Origin: PS1 clade bacterium
GTDB lineage: Bacteria; Pseudomonadota; Alphaproteobacteria; RS24
Length of the DNA: 32,631 bases
Reading direction: 5' to 3'
NCBI GenBank assembly: GCA_003331985.1
Contig: QOQK01000010.1
Span: forward strand, 1-32,631
Below are positions 1 through 7,437 of this stretch, piece by piece. The notes beneath the pieces were generated by a model. That model was given only the letters and a program-made list of their open reading frames with translations. It made no database searches and had not been told where the DNA came from. A program made the translations under genes and the position numbers. Within the stretch, counting starts at the first letter, position 1; each line of letters begins with the position of its first letter.

Positions 1-1
1 C

Positions 2-382
2 GAAAGCCTCTATCAGGATTGGATTACAGCTGTTGAAACCGGAAATACCGACCTATATCTTGGCGTCCTAAGTGAGGATATTGAACTCATCCCGACCGAT
101 GCACCTGCTCTTAGAACGAATAAAGATTATGGAGATTTTCTCAAGACCGTTTTTGTAGATGATAGTTTTAAAATAAACCAGATTGGGGATAGGGAGATCA
201 TTATTAGCGGAAATCTGGCATATGCACGTTATGATTATGAAATTATCCGAACATCCAAAAATGATCAAATTTCCTACCCAACGATTAGAAATTTTCTAGA
301 TATATTAATGAAAAATGAAAGTGGTAACTGGAAAGTAACTAAACATATCTGGAATTATACCGAACCAGATGTAATCCCATAA
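2..382 (+). CDS. NTF2/SnoaL-like protein, 3' part only
   Basis: The reading frame is open from base 2 to a TAA at 380-382, so the gene starts before the window. The visible 126 residues begin ESLYQDWITAVETGNTD and end WKVTKHIWNYTEPDVIP. The N-terminal helix with W..A...GN, the central strand ISGNLAYARYDYEI and the final W.V..H.W pattern are typical of the SnoaL/DUF4440 branch of the NTF2 fold (calcium/calmodulin kinase II association-like). Family members are small cone-shaped proteins acting as isomerases, hydratases or accessory subunits; no specific catalytic residue can be assigned here. The stop lies 12 bases before the ATG of the Rieske oxygenase, so the two are probably co-transcribed. 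Beta subunits of ring-hydroxylating oxygenases also have this fold, but the residues seen do not prove that role. Confidence 0.75.
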   Translation, partial: ESLYQDWITAVETGNTDLYLGVLSEDIELIPTDAPALRTNKDYGDFLKTVFVDDSFKINQIGDREIIISGNLAYARYDYEIIRTSKNDQISYPTIRNFLDILMKNESGNWKVTKHIWNYTEPDVIP

Positions 383-394
383 GGAAGATTAGAT

Positions 395-1759
395 ATGTCA
401 AATTCATTAGATATTAAATGGCCAATGAGTCTTGGATCTCCCGCAGGGTCACTCGAAGCTAAATTGCCTCGTCCAAAAGACATTGGAACTGAAATTCCGG
501 ATCCTCAAAGATATTTCTGCAAAGACTTTATGCAAAAAGAGTGGGAATTACTTTGGCCAAAAGTTTGGTTATTAGCTGGGGTAACGCCCGATATTAAGGA
601 GCCAGGTGATTTTATAACACATCGTCATGGTCATGAAGAGTTTTTAATTGTTCGCCACGAAGACAATAAAATCCGATCTTTTTATAACGTCTGTCCACAT
701 CGAGGTAAACGTGTCTGCCAGATTGAGCAAGGTAATGTGCCTAAATTTTCCTGCCCTTTTCACGGCTGGCAATTCCTCACAGATGGTTCGCTTGCATCAA
801 TCACAGATGAAGAAACCTATGATGCTGATTTAATCGCACATCGTCCTGGATTAACTGAAATACGTTGCGAAACAATTGGTGGTTTGATTTTCATTAATAT
901 GGACGGCAATGCGCCACCCCTCAGGGAGTGGATTGGCCTGCCGGAAGGATATATTGAAAATTACGAAATCGAGAAAATGAATGTCATCCGCCATGTGCGT
1001 ACCGAATGGCTCGCAAATTGGAAGACGGGAGTTGATGCGTTTTATGAATCCTATCACCTGCCGCATATTCATCCTCAAACACAAGGTGTTATGGAAGATT
1101 TTGTTCAAGTAGACCTTTATCCAAATGGTTTCAGCAGAATGATAGTGCCGATTGGTGTTAAATCACATCGTGTTGAAGATCAGGAGACAATTGATCCCTA
1201 TCAAACTTTTATGATGATGGAGGCAGGAATTGATGCTGAGGGTTTTAAAGGTTCAGCCAAAGATGTACGTGTCGCTATTCAAAAAGCTAAACGTGAGCGT
1301 GGGCTGAAATTTGGCCTCAATTTCTATGATAATTTAACAGATGGCCAACTTACTGATAGTTGGGCAACTGGCTTCTTCCCGAATGTTCAAATCGGCATGC
1401 ACCCTGAGGGGGTCTTCCTAATGCGCTTTGTGCCTCATGCAACTGATCCAGAAAGATTTTATTACGACACGATGACCATGTTTCGTTATGTTAATGACCC
1501 AAGTTACACTGTGCCAGGATGGATGGGCCTGCCGGAGGGTATGGATGTTACAGGCTCAATAAGACCTGAAATTGAACATTTTAGCGCTGATATGGATGCT
1601 AATCTTGGAGAAGTGCTTAATCAGGATGTTGATTTGATCGCCAGCGTTCAGCAGGGGGTTAGATCACGTGGATTTAATGGACCTCTTTGGTGTGAACAGG
1701 AAGACCGCATCCGACACTTACATCGTGAGATTGATCGTTATATCAACCAGGATAAGTGA
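395..1759 (+). CDS. Rieske non-heme iron oxygenase, alpha subunit
   Basis: A 454-residue ring-hydroxylating oxygenase large subunit. The N-terminal Rieske [2Fe-2S] domain shows C100-x-H102 (NVCPHRG) and C120-x2-H123 (SCPFHGW). The C-terminal mononuclear iron site is visible as D214-x3-E218-x2-H221-x4-H226 in NWKTGVDAFYESYHLPHIH, with a probable third ligand Asp near residue 411 (NQDVDLIASVQQG). The ATG follows an AAGGAAG ribosome site at 381-387. These enzymes insert one or two oxygen atoms into aromatic or alicyclic rings, using electrons passed from a ferredoxin or reductase; none is encoded in the window. The protein is longer than and clearly different from the two other Rieske proteins here (15230-16429 and 18043-19215). 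Its gene converges on the acyl-CoA ligase gene, with only 6 bases between the stops. Substrate unknown. Confidence 0.93.
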   Translation: MSNSLDIKWPMSLGSPAGSLEAKLPRPKDIGTEIPDPQRYFCKDFMQKEWELLWPKVWLLAGVTPDIKEPGDFITHRHGHEEFLIVRHEDNKIRSFYNVCPHRGKRVCQIEQGNVPKFSCPFHGWQFLTDGSLASITDEETYDADLIAHRPGLTEIRCETIGGLIFINMDGNAPPLREWIGLPEGYIENYEIEKMNVIRHVRTEWLANWKTGVDAFYESYHLPHIHPQTQGVMEDFVQVDLYPNGFSRMIVPIGVKSHRVEDQETIDPYQTFMMMEAGIDAEGFKGSAKDVRVAIQKAKRERGLKFGLNFYDNLTDGQLTDSWATGFFPNVQIGMHPEGVFLMRFVPHATDPERFYYDTMTMFRYVNDPSYTVPGWMGLPEGMDVTGSIRPEIEHFSADMDANLGEVLNQDVDLIASVQQGVRSRGFNGPLWCEQEDRIRHLHREIDRYINQDK

Positions 1760-1765
1760 TTAAAA

Positions 1766-3370
1766 TTATATGTCTATTTTTGGGCCTAAATTAAAAGATT
1801 TCAATTTAAATTTTTGAATTTTAGTTGCTGACATTGGCCATTCATCAACAAAAATAACATATCTAGGAATTTTAAAATTTGAAATCTGACCTTTGCAGTA
1901 ATTAATTATATCTTCAGCAGAAACACTCTCTTCTTTAGTAGCCTCAATGAAAACTGCTGCAACTTCGTCATATCTTTCATCTTCTATTCCAACAACCTGT
2001 GAAAGAATAACACCTGGGTAAGTATTTATATGAGACTCTATCTCTAGAGCGGCAACATTCTCGCCACCAATCTTTAACATATCTTTCCAACGTCCAAGAT
2101 AAGATAAATAGCCATCTTCATCTAGCGCACCAAGATCACCAGAACGATACCACCCATCATCAGTCATGGCATTCTGAGTTGCCTCTTCATCTTTATAGTA
2201 CCCCTCAAATAGTGAATATCCCCGTATTTGTATTTCTCCCTTTTGATTGGCACCAAGAACCTCACCAGGGATTTCAGGGTTCGAAATTCGAACTTCAATT
2301 CCTGGAAATGACTTTCCACATGAGTTTAGACGTTTCTCCAAACTATCATCTACATCCCCATAACAAATAACGCCACCAGCTTCAGTCATTCCAAAAGCTG
2401 AGACACCAACACCGTGCTCGAAAGACTTATCATAAATTTCAAGGGTTGAGACTGGCGCAACATTATTGACAAGCCTGACCGATTTTAGTGCCGCACCATC
2501 AAATTTTGGATGATTAATAATTTCATTTGTTAGTGTTGGGAACGCAATAAATCCGATTGTGATTTCATCATTTATGAAAGTATCAACAGCCTCATCGGCG
2601 TTGAAATACCTTGTCGCAAATAAAGATGACATTGAGCATATAGATGCAGTTAATGGTAAGATTGCTGACATATGGAAAAATGGTAAGGGATCATACATTC
2701 GATCCTCTGCCGACATCTGCCATCGTTCAACTTGTGCAAACCCATTTCCAACAACAGACCTGTGAGATAGGCAGCAAGCTTTTGGATTAGCAGTCGTCCC
2801 AGAAGTAAACATTATAAAGGCAACATCATCACTTTTAATAAGAGGTGGATTGAAATTACCCTCATTTAAATTTGAAAGAAAAGACGCGTCTGAAATATTT
2901 GAACTTGGAGAATTCTCAACAATATAAATTTTTTCAAGAAACGGGGCATCTGATAGATTTTGACTATTTTGTGTATCGTCCAAGTCAGAAAAAGCTTCAT
3001 TCAATGTATTTAAAAAATTTGTTTCTTGCGCTGCACTTGTGAAAAGAAATCTAACATCACCATGGGATAGTACATATTTGAGTTCAGCTACTTTATATCT
3101 GTTATTGATTGTAACTGGAATACAGCCAGCTAACATCGCACCATAAAAGATTTCTAAATATTCAATACCATTTGGCAATAGAATGCCAACCTTGTCTCCA
3201 TTTTGTGCACCTAAATTAGTAAAGCACTCAGCTCTTTTTAATGCCCCTTGATAAAGATCAGAAAAACTACATTTAACCCCATCCATACTGAGACAAAGCC
3301 CGCCTGGGTTCTTTTCTGCTGCATGTTTTAGCAAATCTATTAGTGTTGGATTATCTGATCTTGATAACAT
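1766..3370 (-). CDS. Acyl-CoA ligase / AMP-dependent synthetase (ANL family)
   Basis: A 534-residue adenylate-forming enzyme that should activate a carboxylic acid to its CoA thioester in the cytoplasm via an acyl-AMP. Visible core motifs: P-loop FTSGTTANPKA (about 188-198), FGMTEAGG (326-333), YRSGDLG (408-414), the hinge GRWKDMLKIGGENV (426-439) and the C-terminal catalytic lysine K517 in SATKIQKFK. The P-loop reads ...TANPKA rather than the usual TGxPK, a mild deviation. The ATG is preceded by AAGGG with about 8 bases spacing. It is the last gene of the minus-strand SDR-P450-ligase unit, 21 bases after the P450 stop. That order suggests it activates the acid produced by hydroxylation and oxidation. 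It is more AT-rich than the two other ligases in the window and only distantly similar to them. Confidence 0.93.
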   Translation of the reverse strand: MLSRSDNPTLIDLLKHAAEKNPGGLCLSMDGVKCSFSDLYQGALKRAECFTNLGAQNGDKVGILLPNGIEYLEIFYGAMLAGCIPVTINNRYKVAELKYVLSHGDVRFLFTSAAQETNFLNTLNEAFSDLDDTQNSQNLSDAPFLEKIYIVENSPSSNISDASFLSNLNEGNFNPPLIKSDDVAFIMFTSGTTANPKACCLSHRSVVGNGFAQVERWQMSAEDRMYDPLPFFHMSAILPLTASICSMSSLFATRYFNADEAVDTFINDEITIGFIAFPTLTNEIINHPKFDGAALKSVRLVNNVAPVSTLEIYDKSFEHGVGVSAFGMTEAGGVICYGDVDDSLEKRLNSCGKSFPGIEVRISNPEIPGEVLGANQKGEIQIRGYSLFEGYYKDEEATQNAMTDDGWYRSGDLGALDEDGYLSYLGRWKDMLKIGGENVAALEIESHINTYPGVILSQVVGIEDERYDEVAAVFIEATKEESVSAEDIINYCKGQISNFKIPRYVIFVDEWPMSATKIQKFKLKSFNLGPKIDI

Positions 3371-3391
3371 TATTTAACCCTTAAAAAAAAT

Positions 3392-4573
3392 TTATGAACA
3401 TTTAATGTTAAGGGACTTATACCCCCTCATAACATTGCCTGGTTGACGTTCAAAATCTCCTGCGAGTTCAATTTTTTCATATCTATCTAGAAGAATATTA
3501 GCAAAAATTTCGCCCTCAAGACGAGCCAATCTCGCACCTAGGCATTGATGATGACCATAGCCAAATGCCAGATGCTGATTAAGATTATCCCGCTTTAAAT
3601 TAAAATCCTCTGGACACTCAAAAACATCTGGATCGCGATTTCCTGCGCCAAGTGAAAACATCATTCGGTCATCTTGTAGAATGAATTTATCATCAATTGA
3701 CATGTCATCTTTGACAGTTCTGCAAATATTTTGAACTGGGCTCTCTAGACGCAGAGACTCCTCTAGAGCCGATTTCAACAAGCTTCTATCGGATTGCATA
3801 CTTTCAAATAATCTCGGTATCGTGCAAATTTGGTAAATGAAATTACTAAGAAAATTTGCGGTTGTTTCATGTCCAGCAGCCAAAAAGAATACCCCGTTGG
3901 CAACAACTTCTTCTCGGGAAAGCCTTTCCCCATCTACCTCAGCAAAAACTATCTCAGTCATAAGATCTTTGCCTGGTTTTTTTTCTTTTTCTTCAGCCTT
4001 TAACCGAATGAAACGAGCCATTTCTATAAGTGCGTTTCTCTGTTCTTCTGATATGTCTGTTCCCAATCTCTCAACTAATGCAGCTGACCAACGTTGGAAA
4101 TCTTCTCGTCTATCGTCTGAAAACCCGAGCATTCGACATATAACAGCAGCGGGCGCTGGGTAACAAACATGGTGCACAATATCAAAAGACTGTTCAGAGT
4201 TATCGCACGCAATATTGTCAAAATGCTCAACAAAAATTTTGCGTATGTCATCCTCCCAAGATTGAATAGCCTTAGGCGAAAACGACTTATACAGAAAAGC
4301 TTTCATTTTTGCATGCCGCGGAGGATCAGTTCGGTTGATATCAGGGTACGTACCCTCAGAGAATCTTCCTGCAGGGTCTACACCATGCCTCGCATCAAAA
4401 ACCTGATCATTTTTTAGAGATTGAATATCATTATGATGGGTCAGCACATAATTGCCATAGCGTGGCTCTTGGTAAACACGCCCACTTTCCCTGATTTGTT
4501 TGTATGCTGAGAAAGGGCAATCTGAAACCTCCTCAGTGAACAAATCTATATCTGATGAATTTTTACTTTTCAT
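3392..4573 (-). CDS. Cytochrome P450
   Basis: A soluble bacterial-type P450 of 393 residues from the ATG at 4573. The I-helix oxygen-activation motif AGHETT (about 233-238), the K-helix ExxR (E272-S-L-R275) and the heme loop AFGYGHHQCLGARLARLE with the cysteine ligand C344 are all present, as is the DPPRHAKMK segment typical of class I bacterial P450s. It hydroxylates an organic substrate using electrons from a ferredoxin/ferredoxin reductase pair, which is not encoded in this window. A GTG six bases upstream (4579) would add two residues. The ATG is preferred because an AGG sits five bases before it. The gene starts 6-12 bases after the SDR stop and is followed by the acyl-CoA ligase, so the three form one operon. 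Substrate not predictable. Confidence 0.95.
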   Translation of the reverse strand: MKSKNSSDIDLFTEEVSDCPFSAYKQIRESGRVYQEPRYGNYVLTHHNDIQSLKNDQVFDARHGVDPAGRFSEGTYPDINRTDPPRHAKMKAFLYKSFSPKAIQSWEDDIRKIFVEHFDNIACDNSEQSFDIVHHVCYPAPAAVICRMLGFSDDRREDFQRWSAALVERLGTDISEEQRNALIEMARFIRLKAEEKEKKPGKDLMTEIVFAEVDGERLSREEVVANGVFFLAAGHETTANFLSNFIYQICTIPRLFESMQSDRSLLKSALEESLRLESPVQNICRTVKDDMSIDDKFILQDDRMMFSLGAGNRDPDVFECPEDFNLKRDNLNQHLAFGYGHHQCLGARLARLEGEIFANILLDRYEKIELAGDFERQPGNVMRGYKSLNIKCS

Positions 4574-4585
4574 GTACACCTAACA

Positions 4586-5374
4586 TTACTTAGCTGTATA
4601 ACCGCCATCTACAGGAATAACAGTACCTGTCATCCAATTAGACTCTTCTGAAAAAAGAAAAACTGACATATTTGAAACATCCATTTCCTGTCCAAGTCGG
4701 CGAAGAGGGTAACGATTAGCCGTCTGAGATAAGCTCTCATCAACTGTAATATCACTTTTAGCGTCATCAAGTCTCTGTTTGTAAGTCTCTCGAACAAGTT
4801 CAGTCTCTATCGTGCCGGGTGCTATCGCATTTATTCTGATATTATATTCCCCATAATCAGAAGCCATTTGACGTGTAATCGCTGCAATGGCTCCTTTTGC
4901 AGCTGTATAAGCAACTAATTTTGGGAAACCATTCAGTGCACATATAGAAGACTGAAACACAATATTACCTGATTTTTTGGCAATAAAATGCGGTATCACA
5001 TGTTTCGCACACAACCATTTGCCAGTTAAAGAAACTTTTATAAGACGATCCCAATCTTCTAAAGAAGTCTCATGAGCTGCGCCAGTGCCTGCAATACCTG
5101 CATTTGCCAACAAACCATCAATCCCATTATAGGTTTTTTCGGCTTCTGTAACCATCGCAATGATTTCAGTTTCAGAGCACATATCAGCTTGATAGTGATA
5201 TGCAACCCCGCCTCGGGAGGTAATTATGTCTGAAGTTTCCTTCACGGTTTCAGGATTAATGTCAACACAAAATACCTGAGCATCTTCCTCGGCTAATTTT
5301 AATGCAGATGCCCTACCAAGACCAGAGCCAGCACCAGTTACAATAATTGTTTTTTTATTCAGTCTACCTGTCAT
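4586..5374 (-). CDS. Short-chain dehydrogenase/reductase (SDR)
   Basis: A classical SDR of 262 residues. The cofactor motif TGAGSGLG begins at T13, Asp38 at the end of beta-2 (FCVDIN) favours NAD(H), NAG is at 91-93, and the catalytic set is S143, Y156 and K160 (YTAAK). The ending GTVIPVDGGYTAK is the usual SDR C-terminus. It probably oxidises a hydroxyl, perhaps one installed by the P450 encoded directly downstream, or a similar alcohol. ATG start with GGGAAA a few bases upstream. It is the first gene of the SDR-P450-ligase operon. About 100 bases upstream of its start lies the inverted repeat at 5474-5492, which is shared with the TonB-receptor promoter. Confidence 0.93.
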   Translation of the reverse strand: MTGRLNKKTIIVTGAGSGLGRASALKLAEEDAQVFCVDINPETVKETSDIITSRGGVAYHYQADMCSETEIIAMVTEAEKTYNGIDGLLANAGIAGTGAAHETSLEDWDRLIKVSLTGKWLCAKHVIPHFIAKKSGNIVFQSSICALNGFPKLVAYTAAKGAIAAITRQMASDYGEYNIRINAIAPGTIETELVRETYKQRLDDAKSDITVDESLSQTANRYPLRRLGQEMDVSNMSVFLFSEESNWMTGTVIPVDGGYTAK

Positions 5375-5473
5375 GAAAATTTCCCGTGTGATTTTTTTCG
5401 GCAGTTTTAATTAAAAGTTAAAAGTCCAATCTTTTCAATGATATATACCAAAACTTATATACAAATAATTATC

Positions 5474-5492
5474 CTATAAGTTATTCTTATAG
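5474..5492. promoter_or_regulatory. Candidate LysR-type operator, CTATAAG-N5-CTTATAG
   Basis: A perfect inverted repeat with 7-base arms and a 5-base spacer (TTATT). It sits in the 216-base AT-rich gene-free stretch 5375-5590, 100 bases upstream of the SDR start. The core TATAAG-N5-CTTATA recurs at 9866-9882, about 97 bases upstream of the TonB-receptor start. The arms contain TAT-N11-ATA, the T-N11-A form known for LysR-family binding sites. The link to the LysR gene at 9921-10844 is inferred. Nothing else recognisable was seen in this gap apart from general AT-richness; no convincing -35/-10 pair could be fixed. Confidence 0.55.
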
Positions 5493-5590
5493 ATGTATTT
5501 AGCTTCTTAAAAATTTGATTTATTGAATGCATAAAATTTATAAATTGACCTTTTTTTGAAAATTGGGAACGAAATTTAATATTTAAATTT

Positions 5591-7366
5591 TTATTTCCCA
5601 CTAGGTTCAAACCAAATTGGAGAAGAATAGGCCCTTTCACGAATGAGAGTGGGTATCTCTGGATCTAATGAAACACCAAATCTTTCTTTATCGTATGTTG
5701 ACCATCTCTTACTGGGAACCTCCAAAACCCTGGCATAATAGAAAGCCTTTTGATTAATACTGAAATCTGGGTCATCCCAAATACCTACAAAGTTATCTTG
5801 ACCTTTGCCATCATTGGTTTTCATTACTGTGAAAACCTTTTCTTTTGGCTGACCGTTTTCATCTAACCACCCTTTAACAATCTGAAATTTTTCTATTTTG
5901 TTACCTCTGGGATCCTTGGATGCCTTGAAGATAAATTTGGGTTTGGATTTGTCATTATTATTAGCCAAGCTACCGCCCATTGGCACTCCATTTTCATATG
6001 CAGTTCTGCTAAAAAGTTCTGTTTTGTCTAAGTCCTCTTTAACATAATCCCAACCCCCAAAAAATTTCAGAAAAATTCTAGGTCCAGATGTTGCATATAC
6101 TTCCTTTCTTTTAAGCGCATCAAAAATTGAGTCCCTCGTATTTCTTTCTGCCCAAACCGCAGTATATCCAGACGCTGATAATCGCCAGTTATCCCACAAT
6201 CTGTCTCCCATGCTGGAACTGGTTCTTTCTTCACCAGGAAGTGAGTCAACAAATTTTCCATAAAAGTTTTCATCATCGGATGTGCTTAAAGCATTGTGCG
6301 TATCTGTTCCCCCAACCAAACCAAATTTAAACGGGTTGGCGCCATATTTATTTGACAAGACCAAACCGTTTTTTAAAGCGGCACGAGCATATTCTCCCTG
6401 AAGCATTTTCTTGTCTTTTGGCTCCATTCGGAGATTGCCCTGATCCCAAGTCTCAAAATCTGCATACTCATCAGCTGGAGAAAGATATGGATGGGCTTCA
6501 GCATCACCTTTAACTTGAGTTACTTCATAAAGAGGTTCCCATCTTTGCCTGAGTTCTGTGTATGTCTTATTAAAATCACTTCCATCAACACGCTTATCTG
6601 AAAACATCACGCCATTGGAAACATTTCCGTTATGAGGAATTGCAATAACCTGACCACCGGTTGATTTCTCATATTTCCCCATGAACTTCCATAAATCTTC
6701 AGGGTCAGGACTGTCTAATGCTGAAAAGGGGAGCATATTTTGTGCCTTAGTCATGCCATCCCTATAGACAACAACGCGATGTAAATTGTCTCCATCAATC
6801 ATTGAAGTCCACTCAAAACCTATTAATGCTGAAAAAACACCCGGCTCATTATATCTTTCCGCAAAACCCAATAATTTTGACCAAGCGCTTCTATTAAATT
6901 TTTCAGGAAGTAACTCAATGTCTTTTTGTCTTTCAATCATTTGAACATATTCGCGAGAAATAGGCGCTTGATTTCCTGATTGAAAATAATCAAGCCATCT
7001 CTGCCCCAAACTGGAGCTACTCAATTTTGGGTCATCATCCTCAAGACCCAAAAATAATCCAAGGTACTCTGCATGATCAGACACTAATAAAAAATCCAGT
7101 GGCGTAGTTAATTGAGCCAATTCACCATTTGGCGCCTTAACGGGTAACCCCTTTGCAAACTCATATGCCTTATCTGGACCAAGAGAGGTATTACCGAAAG
7201 AATATGCATCAAATGAGAAATTGCTATGAACGTGTAAATCACCCCAAAGAAGAACTTTTTCATTAATAACTTTATCCTCAGCAAATGAATTCTGAGGGTG
7301 TAAGAAGAGTATCAATAATAAAACTAAAATGTATTTAGAAATACTTATTATTTTTAATACTCCCAA
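5591..7366 (-). CDS. Exported DUF3604 (PHP-like) family protein
   Basis: About 591 residues with an N-terminal signal peptide (basic n-region, hydrophobic ILVLLLILFL, cleavage likely after SFA at residue 29), so it acts outside the cytoplasm. The DUF3604 hallmarks follow: WGDLHVHSNFSFDA (D43, H45, H47), SDHAEYLG (D97, H98), IGFEWTS (E185), NLHRVVVYR (H196), IPHNGN (H245) and GGTDTHNA (D355, H357). This arrangement resembles the metal ligands of PHP-type phosphoesterases; the true reaction of the family is not established. The first possible start is TTG at 7366, with no in-frame ATG before the signal peptide. GGGAG lies just inside that start, so the real start is uncertain by a few codons. 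It follows the TonB-receptor gene and its terminator, and precedes the SDR-P450-ligase unit. That placement suggests a periplasmic step before or during uptake. Confidence 0.9.
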   Translation of the reverse strand: MGVLKIISISKYILVLLLILFLHPQNSFAEDKVINEKVLLWGDLHVHSNFSFDAYSFGNTSLGPDKAYEFAKGLPVKAPNGELAQLTTPLDFLLVSDHAEYLGLFLGLEDDDPKLSSSSLGQRWLDYFQSGNQAPISREYVQMIERQKDIELLPEKFNRSAWSKLLGFAERYNEPGVFSALIGFEWTSMIDGDNLHRVVVYRDGMTKAQNMLPFSALDSPDPEDLWKFMGKYEKSTGGQVIAIPHNGNVSNGVMFSDKRVDGSDFNKTYTELRQRWEPLYEVTQVKGDAEAHPYLSPADEYADFETWDQGNLRMEPKDKKMLQGEYARAALKNGLVLSNKYGANPFKFGLVGGTDTHNALSTSDDENFYGKFVDSLPGEERTSSSMGDRLWDNWRLSASGYTAVWAERNTRDSIFDALKRKEVYATSGPRIFLKFFGGWDYVKEDLDKTELFSRTAYENGVPMGGSLANNNDKSKPKFIFKASKDPRGNKIEKFQIVKGWLDENGQPKEKVFTVMKTNDGKGQDNFVGIWDDPDFSINQKAFYYARVLEVPSKRWSTYDKERFGVSLDPEIPTLIRERAYSSPIWFEPSGK

Positions 7367-7379
7367 ATAATAATTAAAA

Positions 7380-7415
7380 TTAAAAAAACGGGCCGAATAA
7401 CAATATCCGGCCCGT
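7380..7415 (-). terminator. Rho-independent terminator of the TonB-receptor gene
   Basis: On the minus strand an 8-base perfect stem (ACGGGCCG pairing with CGGCCCGT, plus strand 7388-7395 and 7408-7415) closes a 12-base loop and is followed at once by a run of seven T (plus-strand A run 7382-7388, partly in the stem). It starts 22 bases after the receptor stop codon. The T tract ends only about 15 bases before the putative DUF3604 start, leaving almost no room for a separate promoter. Confidence 0.85.
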
Positions 7416-7437
7416 AAATTTAAACCAACTAGCTCAA

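Noticed and set aside
5455-5640. 61-codon minus-strand frame in the gap before the SDR operon
   Set aside because: Overlaps the end of the DUF3604 gene and the operator candidate; no ribosome site and low-complexity AT-rich product.
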